Source: Piezodorus guildinii (Eukaryota > Arthropoda > Insecta > Hemiptera > Pentatomidae). From it: a stretch of DNA of 64,000 nt. Positions 34,001 to 42,686 of this stretch are shown here, in pieces; the stretch's first letter is position 1; the number at the start of each line of letters is the position of its first letter. Both the position numbers and the translations under genes were made by a program. The notes under the pieces were generated by a model. The model saw only the letters and a program-made list of their open reading frames with translations. It was not told where the DNA came from and searched no databases. The DNA lies in NCBI GenBank assembly GCA_023052935.1, contig CM041292.1, positions 118,292,936-118,356,935 on the forward strand, read 5' to 3'.

Positions 34001-34478
34001 AACTCACGACTCCTATTTCGATGTCCTCCACCGCTTCGCCCATGACGGTGTCGTAATCCACCCTTCCGATCTGATACCGCCAGTTTTTACCTTTCACTCG
34101 CATCCTAAGGCCCACCTTCTTCAGAATATCACACCCTATGATTACGTCATACCCTGGCATAACCCTTTCGACTATGTGAGTTCTTACTCGTCGGTTATGC
34201 CCCGTCAGCAGCCTGAGGTCGAAAAACGTCTCTCCTAGGGTTGGGCATTGTCCGCTAACCGTAGATATTACGCACCCACAATCCTTCCGCGCGCCCCATA
34301 TCCCTAGCTTAAGTGCTCCCGTTCTACTAATTAACGAATTAGTGCTTCCCGTATCCAGCAGAAATGATATCCCCGAATCCCCCAGTCGCGCCACGGGCAA
34401 CCTAGACCTTTTTCCCTTCCTCTCTAGATTATTGATTACCGCCACATTCGATAGGTTGCCCCTCCCCGTACAGTACCC
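31083..34478 (-). CDS. pol: pol polyprotein: protease, RT, RNase H, integrase
   Basis: An open frame from just after the gag UGA to TAA at 31083-31085; it has no ATG at its head and is in frame with gag. Numbering from the Val codon at 34445: protease LLDTGS (DTG 31-33); reverse transcriptase FSTLDLKSGY (Asp285), MPFGLKGAP and YMDD (347-350); RNase H TTDAS (Asp496), ERELLA (Glu537) and TDHKPL (Asp562); integrase zinc finger H777/H783/C813/C816; integrase core Asp846, Asp899 and Glu935 with 35 residues between the last two. A C-terminal segment with YEGPFKV and HLEELRLP follows. All catalytic residues are present, and about 1,130 codons lack any stop, which is unusual in this window. Expression probably needs readthrough of the UGA. 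Confidence 0.95.
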   Translation of the reverse strand, partial: GYCTGRGNLSNVAVINNLERKGKRSRLPVARLGDSGISFLLDTGSTNSLISRTGALKLGIWGARKDCGCVISTVSGQCPTLGETFFDLRLLTGHNRRVRTHIVERVMPGYDVIIGCDILKKVGLRMRVKGKNWRYQIGRVDYDTVMGEAVEDIEIGVVSCWEESIDRVVRQNKDLFHGPNEILPTTGRTVHRINLATNTPVYVKYRRYPQAMREIISRQLQEMLQQGIIRNSTSPFNSPLWVVEKRQNGPTGEKQYRVVVDYRKLNEATIDERYPLPRIEDILDRLSGATIFSTLDLKSGYHQVRMAEEDVAKTAFSWERGHFEFVRMPFGLKGAPLTFQRLMDEFQRGLGEDFTQVYMDDLIVFSLTKEEHVEHLARVFRRIREFGLRLSREKSRFGLREIKFLGHVVSRNGIQPDPERVTAIQEAPLPTNVRGVRRFLGMVNYYRRFIPGIAALTQPLTDVLKKRKRFCMGPGQIDSVRKCREVLTTRPLLAFPDFQRTFRITTDASEVAVGAVLSQNFETGEKPIAYASRKLNEAEGRYSAIERELLAVVWAVEYFRPYVYGRRFELITDHKPLVYLGTLKESSARISRWKERLAPYNFHIVHRKGVENAVADWLSRDIVINAIDEEGTSGEPFGLRYLREWAESGPDIPLVRQESEDSAGSADRARELPESEDIINGKKFQLIFRSEQGPGIVTKASTYEGLSSVLVHVPTTVVDSELERIFSEFSVPGRGLHIYVGNRVVADKIKRLWRRERIGVGYPLVRCLRQVETIADQQTQRQLVTDHHVGKTNHRGVEETLRALKGLYFWKGMDRTVKDIIGQCTICQRAKYDRNPPVATQVVTPTSEEPLCSVQIDLYSNEGQSWLTAIDSFSKIAMAYPVEEKTPGAIWEGVLHWCATYGVPDEIMSDCGREFDNKLIRDESKGLGITWRFNTPHHIKGRGAVERFHNTIGEHLRLFKVGRNLEPYEAMPRAVIAYNHTIHAATGLSPVEIVFGQPRRNRGDLLTTHNQAFRDRLLGARLHQRGLWDRVRNRLLREKTKRVDKANHRAVVFRRGPIPLGTLVYRRLRTARNKTAPRYEGPFKVITIREHNLFTVRDVENPSRVRTVHLEELRLPHFVSSPGPADAVQSP

Positions 34479-35717
34479 TCATTCTCTATCTGCCTGACGG
34501 ATCGTCCCCTCGGTTCCCGAAACCGCTCCTCCCCATGGGTTTTTTCTACTCACCTCGTGTCTCTCCCGGACCGGCACACTGCATCCAGATCCCACGCTTT
34601 CCTCTCCGGACGAATCCTCACTGGAGTGGTGTCCGCTACTTCTCCGTTGGATTCGCGAGGTTCTCCAGTTTTGAGTATTCACCTCCATTGGCTCCGGGTA
34701 AGGTTCGCGCTTATGACCGCGCGACTTCTGCTTCGGACATTCCCGTGCTACGTGTCCAGGCCTGCCACATTCATAACAACGAGTGAGCCGACACTGTGCC
34801 GCCAGATGGCCAGTTTGGTTGCACTCGTAGCACCTCCGCTCTGGTCTCCTCCTCTTCTCCTCCAAGCCCCGGATGTATTTCCTTCCGCCACGCCTGTCTA
34901 CAGCCATCCGCCTGGTAGGGCTACTATGCCTTCGTCTTGGGGGTTTTACCTCTACCCACTCTGTAGCTGACTTCTCGAAACGAGCCTCCTTACGGCTATG
35001 GGCGTCGATAAGCTCATGGGCGCATTCCAGGAACTGCTTATCTCGCGGGAGAGAACCAGGTCGGTCCATATAGTGGTTGAGTTGGACCTTAAGAATGTCG
35101 TTGACGAAACTCACCCGCTGGGCTCCTTCCGCTTGTCCAAAGGTCTCCACCATCTTTTCAACTAGTCGGTTGTACATAACTAGCAGTTTTTCAGCGAACT
35201 CGCCCTCCGACTGGCCCGATGTCCTTCGCTCCTTCAGTAGATAGAAGGTGTCTTCCTCAGGGGTCCACCTCCCTCCCCCGTACATCTTCTTCAGCCGCGT
35301 CTTTAGCGTCTCCCATGAGTGTGTTGTATCCCCCTGGATAGCGTTCAGAATTCGCCGTGATATTCTGCCGACCAGCAACGCCTCTAGTAATACCACGTCT
35401 TCGTCCGCCAGAGTTCCAGACGCCTTCCGGGTTGTTATTAATTGTTTTATCTGGTCCGCTCCTTTGATAAAATGGTCCAGATCTCCTACGACCCCGGTGA
35501 ACGGCTCCAATTGGCTGATTACCTCATGCACAAAGACGGAATTTTGAGTTTGAATTTTTACTAACTCCATGTGCGTCATTTCCTTTGCCTTCAAGAGCTG
35601 GGCCGTCAAGTTCTTGTGTTCAGCAGCCGCCTGAGAAAGTTGGTCAGTCAAGCTCTTATGCTCTGCTGCCGCCTGAGAGAGCTGGTACTCTAGCCGTTCG
35701 CGCTCCTCCTTCGTCAT
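34479..35717 (-). CDS. gag: gag polyprotein
   Basis: The first ATG in the frame is at 35717, giving about 412 residues; the open frame extends upstream to 35753 without another ATG. The N-terminus contains a repeated heptad-like segment (YQLSQAAAEHKSLT, then DQLSQAAAEHKNLT), a likely coiled coil. A capsid-like middle region with HSWETLKTRLKKMYGGG and an Arg-rich stretch follow. Two Gag zinc knuckles come next, CYECNQTGHLAAQC and CYECGRPGHVAREC (both CX2CX4HX4C), which would bind element RNA. The C-terminus is Ser/Glu-rich. The frame ends in TGA at 34479-34481, followed directly by GGG and an in-frame continuation into pol. Confidence 0.93.
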   Translation of the reverse strand: MTKEERERLEYQLSQAAAEHKSLTDQLSQAAAEHKNLTAQLLKAKEMTHMELVKIQTQNSVFVHEVISQLEPFTGVVGDLDHFIKGADQIKQLITTRKASGTLADEDVVLLEALLVGRISRRILNAIQGDTTHSWETLKTRLKKMYGGGRWTPEEDTFYLLKERRTSGQSEGEFAEKLLVMYNRLVEKMVETFGQAEGAQRVSFVNDILKVQLNHYMDRPGSLPRDKQFLECAHELIDAHSRKEARFEKSATEWVEVKPPRRRHSSPTRRMAVDRRGGRKYIRGLEEKRRRPERRCYECNQTGHLAAQCRLTRCYECGRPGHVARECPKQKSRGHKREPYPEPMEVNTQNWRTSRIQRRSSGHHSSEDSSGEESVGSGCSVPVRERHEVSRKNPWGGAVSGTEGTIRQADRE

Positions 35718-35775
35718 TATTACTCGCGCTAAACTCACTGAATTTAATTTCACCTAATATCTCCCCGGAAAATGC

Positions 35776-35793
35776 TCCCGGGTTTCGGCACCA
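35776..35793 (-). promoter_or_regulatory. Primer binding site, tRNA-Phe type
   Basis: On the minus strand TGGTGCCGAAACCCGGGA follows the 5' LTR, sharing its first T with the LTR end. It is complementary over 18 nt to the 3' end of eukaryotic tRNA-Phe, whose acceptor strand begins GCCGAAA and which ends TTTCGGCACCA after CCA addition. Confidence 0.85.
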
Positions 35794-35989
35794 GTTATGT
35801 TTAGACTGAACTAACTAATAAAAAAAAAGGAGGGGTTGGGGCAGAGTAACGACACAGCTTCTAGAATACAACTGAACTTTATTAGTCTTATCTCATATAT
35901 ATAGGGAAACAATGTTTATATTACAATCTCTATTGAGTCTTAACTAAAGTCTTACTTCTAATCCTTAAAGTCTATTTACACACACTTAA

Positions 35990-35991
<2 letters not shown>
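35793..35991 (-). repeat. 5' LTR (right)
   Basis: 199 bp. On the minus strand it contains a TATA-like CCTATATATATGAG and, about 15 bp later, AATAAAG, a likely polyadenylation signal. U3 is therefore short and promoter and R lie close together. Confidence 0.95.

Positions 35992-36039
<48 letters not shown>
35992..36039. repeat. (TA)n microsatellite, right half of the LTR-element target
   Basis: A TA run starting at the right LTR edge. The direct duplication at the target cannot be measured inside a TA tract. Confidence 0.95.
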
Positions 36040-36041
<2 letters not shown>

Positions 36042-37690
36042 TTATCTGAGGTTCAGTCGGCAAATATGAAATTTTCTTCAGGTTACGCTTCAAGAATTTA
36101 TTTTATTTTTATTAATGCCAATTTGAGACAAAATAGTGCCTTGCATAGACCTGTGTGGATACTACAAAACTTGAAACAACACACAGTGTTCAAACTTCAA
36201 TTACTCCCTCCATCTCCTAAACTATCAATATTCTCAACATATATAATATTTAAAGCAATAAATAAAAACTAGTCGTTGTTACCAAATATCATATATTTTT
36301 GTACTGAATTTTAAGAAGGAAGGACAAATATAATTTTTTTTTTTACATTTTTGTTATTCTTGTGAAACTATTCGTTCCAGAATAAAAGTTCAATTTCCAT
36401 TCAATTTCATCACATTTACTTTATTTTACATTATCGTAAATTCAGAGCAATAGAAAAAAAAAAAATATATATATATATATATAATCAAAGTCGTAGATTG
36501 TGTTATGATGCTTAAAATGTTAATGTAGCAACAGTGAGACTAGAGTAAACTCTTGTTAGTTTCAGCCTTAGAGGACATCATAATAGTTTGTACCTTTGCC
36601 AATTTAGGAACTAGTAAGTTCAAGAAGCCCTTAATGGTTCTTAGGAATGTTGTCATTAGGATTAGCATACTGCATAAGGATCATATCTCTGATCTTAAGT
36701 CCTGTAGTAGTTAAAGCAAAAGTAGAAGTTTATAGGTAGAAGCAGACACTTCATTCGATTTGTAAGACCTAGACAGATCCGTGAATTGATCAATTTACTC
36801 TGAATCATAGTTTTTTCATTATATATCGAACTGTAAGAACTTACTGGTTACAAAAACAATCATCGGAATCATTATTCCTGCCTCCATTAAATGCAAATTA
36901 GGCAAAGAAGAGCAGATGCCGGGAAGGTAAAACTAGTTAGTGGAGGGAGGACGGTTTCATTGCCGGCTCACTGGAGGGTTGGGGTGCCTTGCAAACAGCT
37001 CTCTTGTTAATATTCAAATCCAATTTACATGAATTAAAAGACATTAAAGGATACATTCCGCCATTACAGTTGAAACTGGAAACTAATTTGGCTTTCTGAC
37101 ATATCTCAGACCGTGAGGAGCGACAAAGACGCCTTTAACCGGCTTAAATACATACCAGGGAAGGAAATTTGCTACGTCACACATATAAGTAAATCAAATT
37201 GGGCATAAATTTGAATATATCTAGGTCGGGCCTTGCTTGAATATGGGCCTTGAATATTTTTTTGTGATCAATTAAATTGTGATTCAATTCGCAATATTTT
37301 TTCTTTCAAAATATTGATTTGCAACTTTCCAAACGGAAAGACAAATTACAAATACGAGGAAGCAGTTGGAGATGCTGACATGTGAGGCATGCGAAATGAT
37401 CAGTACCCAGTAGCAGGCCCTTCCCTGACCTGAGTGAATATTAATTAGCGAAGAAGATATCACATCCAGCACCTTTTAAATCACTTCCTCAGATTCATAA
37501 GTGTTTTTTTATGACCGTTAAGTTATTATGGAATCATAGATAAAAGATCCTTATGTGTTCGTCTACTGTTGAAAGTGTAAGTACTGTGCCTAGGTGCATT
37601 GGTTACGAGTCGCAAAATTTTGGATTGAAAAATTTGAAGTTCTTTAATTTTATTTTTATTTTTTAAATAGTCATTCATAATTTAAATTTT
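36040..37690. other. Unassigned sequence
   Basis: Nothing recognisable; short frames are AT-driven. Confidence 0.5.
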
Positions 37691-37702
37691 ATAGAGATAA
37701 AT

Positions 37703-38353
37703 GTCTGGTATCCAGAACTGCTGTATAAATTCCGTAAATTTCTTCATCCAGCATACTTTCTAATCATCCATTCCTACCACTCCGACAGATTTGATTGTGG
37801 TTTATTCCTTTGAAATAAACCACAATGGTTCCTATTCATCTCTTTTTACCCAGCCTGCTGGTGTTCCTCAGGGCAGCATTCTGGGACCCCTTTACACAGT
37901 CTATACAGCTGATATCCCAACCCAACCTAACACATTCCTCTCTATCTATGCCGATGACACTTGCGAACTATCAGTTCATAATGATCCTAGTATTGCCTCT
38001 CAAACTCTCCAATCCCACATCAGAGACCTTGAGGTATGGTGTATATATACTAGACAGACGCTCTAACCTTTCACTTAACTACAAAAGACTCATTTACATG
38101 ACAATCTTAAGATCTATCTGAACCTACGGAGTTGAGCTATGGGGCTCTACTAAACCATCCAATTCTTCAAGTATCCAATCCTTACAATCCAAAATCCTTC
38201 GCAAAATCCTTACTTTAACCCGTACCAGGTATCATTCCTTCCATGACAAACTCCATTCCCACTCTTATCCACTAGTTTCAATCCTCGCTCCCTCTACCAT
38301 TTCTGATAATCCACCGAGGCGTCTGAAGACAAGACCTTCTTGTTTAGATTGAT
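37703..38353 (+). pseudogene. Jockey-like RT remnant with internal deletion (copy E)
   Basis: The RT begins at the segment equivalent to HPGLLYKLRQFL (VWYPELLYKFRKFL). It passes GVPQGSILGP and YADDTCELSV, then jumps after DLEVWC to LLDRRSNLSLNYKRLIY, skipping roughly 90 codons present in copy D. The C-terminal TYGVELWGSTKPSN, IQSLQSKILRKIL and PPRRLKTR are visible in shifted frames. A 16-bp inverted insertion disrupts the reading frame near 37795. Confidence 0.85.
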
Positions 38354-38358
38354 TACTA

Positions 38359-38383
38359 GAGTGCTGCCAATGGTCAGTTTCTC
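38359..38383 (+). other. 3'-UTR stem-loop of the Jockey family, weakened (copy E)
   Basis: CTGCC and GGTCAG still pair around AAT, but with one mismatch. The copy is decayed. Confidence 0.45.
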
Positions 38384-38474
38384 TTCACGTTTTTCGTGTA
38401 CATATCTTTTATCAGCATATTTACTTGATGTATTGTAGTATACAGTTGTAAATTTCAATAAAATAGAGATAAAT

Positions 38475-39044
38475 AATAAACATTTAATTAATAAGCTTAG
38501 TGAAGCATGCATAGTTTTATGTTCAGAAACAGATGCATAGTCGCCACTAGTTATGCTCGCCGCATAATGGAAACCATTAGTCACAGCCGCGCGTGGTCAG
38601 ATTTGTGTGCCGCAGTTTACATTACTACACCGCATATTGGAACCAGCGCATTCACAGCCCATGAAGTGCTTACGCAGCCCAATTTTAATGAATTATATTC
38701 GTGCACAAGGGTTTGTCATATGCAAATTGAACTAATCTCAGATACAGTTCATGTCTTCATAATTGTACATTCTTGTTTGTTATAATAGACAGTATATTCA
38801 TTAAAAAATAACATTCTATGAAAATTATGAAATAGTTTTTTTAATCATTTTAAAATTGATCATATAAGTAATATTTATAAAGAAAGCATACATACATATT
38901 ACTAGTATAAGTCTGGAGTGCAACATACGACCTTCAGTTACATTATTTTCATAATTTAATTTGGGAATTTTTAATGATGTCAGAGTTGAATAAACATTCA
39001 AGAATAAAATTGAAATTGGCATTAATTTTCGAATTAGATGAGAT
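38475..39044. other. Unassigned sequence
   Basis: A slightly GC-richer patch lies near 38500-38720. I recognise nothing in it. Confidence 0.45.
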
Positions 39045-39057
39045 AACAACAGAACTT

Positions 39058-40591
39058 GATCGGTGAATCACATCAAAAGCGAACCGACTAGGAAAGGAAA
39101 CCTAATAAAGGACGACCAGGGTAAAATGCTAATGCTGGAAGAAGAGGTACAGGAAAGGTGGCGACAGTATTTCAGGAACCTGCTGAACCCAAGAGATTCG
39201 GAGACCAACCAGGGAGATCAAGCCCAGTTACCATTGAGGACAAATGAGGATGACTTGGAAACCATTCCACCAGATGTAGAGGACATCGAAGACATCCTTA
39301 ATAAACTCAAAAATAATAAAGCGCCAGGTAATGATGGACTACCCGCAGAGTTGTTAAAAGCGGGACATAAGGAAGTTGCAAAGGAACTGCAGGAACTGGT
39401 AGCTCAGATATGGGAAGAGGAACGTCTGCCTGAAGAATGGAATAAGGCTCTTGTAGTGCCCGTGTAGAAGGAGAAGGGAGAGTCAACTATATGCAGTAAC
39501 TATCGGGGGATTAGTTTGCTAAGTGCGGCATATAAAATTTTCTCCATAACCCTTTATAACAGGCTCCTCTCATATGTAGAACAGAAACTGGGCGACTATC
39601 AGGGTGGTTTTCGGCCCAATAGGTCCACTATTGATCAAATCTTCGCCCTGAAGCAAATCTGTGAGAAGATGAACGAGTTTCAGCAGACTACCTGGATGTT
39701 GTTTGTCGATTTTAAGGCCGCCTATGATACCATAGTTAGGAGTAAGCTCGTAGTAGCCATGCGTGAACTGGGACTACCATGTAAACTAATTCGTTTAGTA
39801 AAATGCACAATGGCAAATACAATTTTCCAAGTTAAATGCTGTGGGCTATCGGAGCCGTTTGAAGTAGAAGGTGGTCTGAGACAAGGAGATCCAATAGCTC
39901 CTCTTCTGTTCAATATAGCTCTGCAAGTCATCATCAATAGGGCGGAATTAGAACAGCAAGGGACAATATTTACGAAGATGTCTCAAATTCTCGCATATGC
40001 AGATGACGTGGTCATTATTGGTAGATCCCTGCCGAGCATAAGAGCGGCATTTGAAGCAATGGACAAGGAAGCAGGAAAGATCGGCCTAAAAGTCAACGAG
40101 TTGAAAACTAAGATAATGGTACTAGGCACACGAATGGACCAGAGGCAGAGTCATTATGAAATGGGACCCTATAAAATAGAACTGGCAAGAAGTTTTCAGT
40201 ATCTAGGCTCTATTATAAATGATGACCTGAAGGAAGAAGAAGAGGTAAGGAAGCGTATAGCGGCTGGTAATAGAGTTTATTTTTCCTTATCAAAGCTATT
40301 TAGAAGCAAGCTTTTGAACCGCTCCACCAAGTTGATGCTATACAAAACCCTTGTAAGACCAGTGGTTACGTACGGTGGAGAAACGTGGATCCTCAACAAC
40401 AAAACTGGATGGCCGGCGCCGGCGTGGCAGGCCGAAGGGTCGATGGAAGGATGGTGTAGGGAAGGATCTTAGACAGCTCGGGATCTCTCTGAGAGGAGCT
40501 GAGGATCGAGAAGGATGGTTGGCGACTGTTGAGCAGGCCAAGGGCGGCCTCATGCGCCTGTTAAAGCCAGTAGAAGAAGAAGGAGAAGAAG
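39058..40591 (+). mobile_element. RTE-like non-LTR retrotransposon, 5'-truncated
   Basis: A 13-bp duplication, AACAACAGAACTT, at 39045-39057 and 40592-40604 frames the insertion. The tail is a GAA-type repeat instead of poly-A. The element keeps most of the RT and the very end of the ORF, with a deletion between them. Confidence 0.92.
39063..40405 (+). pseudogene. RTE-like reverse transcriptase with one stop and a deletion
   Basis: The open segments 39063-39467 and 39516 onward share one frame, broken only by a TAG at 39465-39467 where a Tyr-type codon is expected. Motifs in order: APGNDGLPAELLK, LPEEWNKALVVPV, NYRGISLLSAAYK, GGFRPNRSTIDQIF (30-43 of the second segment), FVDFKAAYD (63-71), GGLRQGDPIAPLLFN (119-133), YADD (161-164) and YGGETWIL. 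The order resembles RTE/BovB-like proteins. Around 40400 the sequence jumps from WILNNKTG to a DGRRRRGRPKGRWKDG segment in another frame, so about 100 residues are missing. Confidence 0.9.
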
Positions 40592-40622
40592 AACAACAGA
40601 ACTTATTATCAATAGTAGTCAC
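40399..40622 (+). pseudogene. RTE-like ORF C-terminal end beyond the deletion
   Basis: In the frame shifted relative to the RT, the text reads RRRRGRPKGRWKDGVGKDLR, then GAEDREGWLATVEQAKGGL and an acidic tail. The G-R-P-K-x-R-W-x-D segment and the W-A-related end are the usual C-terminus of this protein group, also seen at 13.15 kb. The 3' tail repeat overlaps the last codons. Confidence 0.75.
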
Positions 40623-42604
40623 TATATTTTATGTACTTCTTGTACCAGACACACACCCACTTTCTGACTCATGAAAACTCATGGAACAATTCCTCACACA
40701 TCCCATTAATAGGTAAATGAAAGTAAAAATTGAAGTTAACGTTATTTAATACAACGTTAATACGTGATCATTTTTGTTTGTTTATGTGTGCTCAGTGAAT
40801 TTTAAAACAATTAGAAATTTATGAAATATTTAGATATTTTTCTTAATGAAAACAAGTTTTGTTTTTTAGTTTTGCTATCGTTTGCTAATTAAAGAGCAAA
40901 AAACAAAGTAATCGTATGGACTCGACAGTAATTGTACAGAGATTTAGCTATTACTAGAATTGATACCATACATTTTATTTTACTCGTTCACTTCTTCAGC
41001 ATTCTGTTTGCAACAAAGCTCAACCATAGTGCTTATAAGCCAATGGTTCAGCTATGAACCCAAAGGGTCCAAGAGGGTTATAATGCCCACTATGCTGAAT
41101 AGTCAGGAAATTAAGCGATCACTTTTGGCCGGTGAAAGGCCGAAGATATTCCTTATCTATAGCCACTCCCCGCCGGTAAGTTATGAACCCTTCATCTTTT
41201 CTTCGGTGTGCGGATAGAATATGCTCCTTAAGAGGGGTTCACGTAATAGAGTTCTGCTACAGGAGTGAATATAGGAATACGCATATCATGTCCAATATAA
41301 TTTTAAGACTTATCGTAGAAAAATAATCCAATACCAGTGAGTAGATTAGACTCCCAAAAAATGTAAAGAGGTAAATGCTTAATTCCTTAATAGTTATTCT
41401 CAATTGCTGCCTAAATACGTCAGGTTACTTGTAACACAGCATACTAATCAATGTCTAAAATTACATTTACTGTACATTAATATTTCTTATTTTTTAACTT
41501 ATCCTAACCAAGTACATTTCTTTATTTTAAATTTTTATTTTAACTAAGATTAATTTATTTTTCTCGCAAATTATTTAATTTATTTTTCCTTTTTTTTTAA
41601 ATAAATTTAAAAAATAATTATTCTATTCTTTCCTTACCTTTATATAATTCATATTGTACTCTAGGTAGTTAAGACAAAAAGACCGGTGCAACAACAATCT
41701 TTCAAAACACACTTCTGACGTAAATTAGAGATTTCTTATCAGAACTTTTGTAAATTCGCTATGATATGGTTAGATTTTTTTTTAAGACGTCATTTCATCG
41801 ACTGTTATAATTTATCATTGATCTGTTCAAGTAGGTTGGGAGTCATAGTACATTAAAAATCTGCTGAGCCTAGTTGATATAGTTAGGGATTCTCTAGTAG
41901 CTCTTTTGGAAATCTCATCTTTTGTCTATATGAACTAAATCATACCGGTATACAATCAACAATCAACCGGTTACAAAACTATTCTTTAGAGTGGAGAGAT
42001 TGCGATCAACTAACCCCATATTCAAACCCGCCGAATCCGTATTCAAAGATCCTGAACTCCTTCGTCCAACCAGCCTTACCCTGAAGAAGCTGTCTAATGT
42101 ATTTTGAAACGTAGAGACATATTAAAGAGTTAATAGTAATTTGTTATTAATATATATTCTATCATTACTCATAGTTCTCATTTTTGGAGTTATAAGCACT
42201 GTTTTATTTCAAAGTAACTTGTTCACTTATTTTCAACACATATTTAATTGCTTTTAAAATTATATTTATGCCACAAGCATAATTTACTGTATAATCATAT
42301 GGTTTTCTTTATGTTTTCTATTTGAGTATTTTATTTATTTTTGCTGTTCTTATTGTGTTTTTAGATTTTTACCAAAGGTAAATATTAGGAGCAATCCTCA
42401 TTTTATAGTAATTATGGATAATGTTTAGCACATTTTATATGAGTATCCCATCAATTTATTTAAAATATTTCAAATATGTATTCTATATAAATTAAGCATT
42501 TGAAGGAGTACCTGAAGATGGTGTATCAGTATAATGCAATGTAAATAGTGTGTTAGTGAGACAGCCTTTTTATTATACAAATAATATATGTAACGATATT
42601 TATT
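40605..42604. other. Unassigned sequence with an exon-like segment and a decayed ribozyme-like motif
   Basis: See 41000-41175 for the exon-like segment. At 42081-42110 CTGAAGA and GAAAC recur with the spacing of the hammerhead-like motifs, but without a stem between them. Confidence 0.45.
41000..41175 (+). CDS. Possible internal exon of a host gene
   Basis: A pyrimidine-rich run ending CTTCTTCAG precedes position 41000, and CCG|GTAAGT follows 41175: good acceptor and donor consensus on one strand. The 176-bp segment is open in the frame that ends on a codon boundary at the donor. It encodes QQSSTIVLISQWFSYEPKGS, KRVIMPTMLNSQEIKRSLL and AGERPKIFLIYSHSPP, with balanced composition and higher GC than its surroundings. 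The RPKIFLIYS stretch loosely recalls the first strand of SEFIR or TIR domains, but that is a weak resemblance. No neighbouring exon was found, so this may also be chance. Confidence 0.3.
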
Positions 42605-42621
42605 ATATATCTATCTATCTA

Positions 42622-42686
<65 letters not shown>
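42605..42686. repeat. (ATCT)n followed by (AT)n microsatellite
   Basis: Four to five ATCT units run into about 60 bp of AT. Confidence 0.95.

Larger units (their letters stand above)
30688..35991 (-). mobile_element. Ty3/gypsy-type LTR retrotransposon, apparently full length
   Basis: A 5.3-kb element on the minus strand with two 200-bp LTRs, a tRNA-Phe-type primer binding site, gag, pol and a polypurine tract. LTR termini are AGTTA...TAACT, and the target is a TA tract; both features recall the errantivirus side of the Ty3/gypsy group, although no env gene is present. The element is far richer in GC than its surroundings. gag and pol are open except for one UGA between them. It is an endogenous insect retroelement. 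Confidence 0.96.
37703..38462 (+). mobile_element. Jockey-like non-LTR retrotransposon, short copy (copy E)
   Basis: Bounded by a 12-bp duplication, ATAGAGATAAAT, at 37691-37702 and 38463-38474. It starts in the RT and ends with the family 3' UTR. An internal deletion and a small inverted insertion shorten and disrupt it. Confidence 0.9.

Noticed and set aside
33738..34238. 166-codon plus-strand ORF and other plus-strand ORFs at 31152-35809
   Set aside because: They lie antisense to the conserved gag and pol frames and are explained by the element's high GC content.
34445..34447. A separate start codon for pol
   Set aside because: The first pol codon taken as Met is GTG; no ATG is present and the frame is continuous with gag apart from the UGA.
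36030..36046. ATAAGTTAT at both outer edges of the TA tracts as a long target duplication
   Set aside because: On the left the AGTTAT part belongs to the LTR end itself, so the match is probably coincidental.
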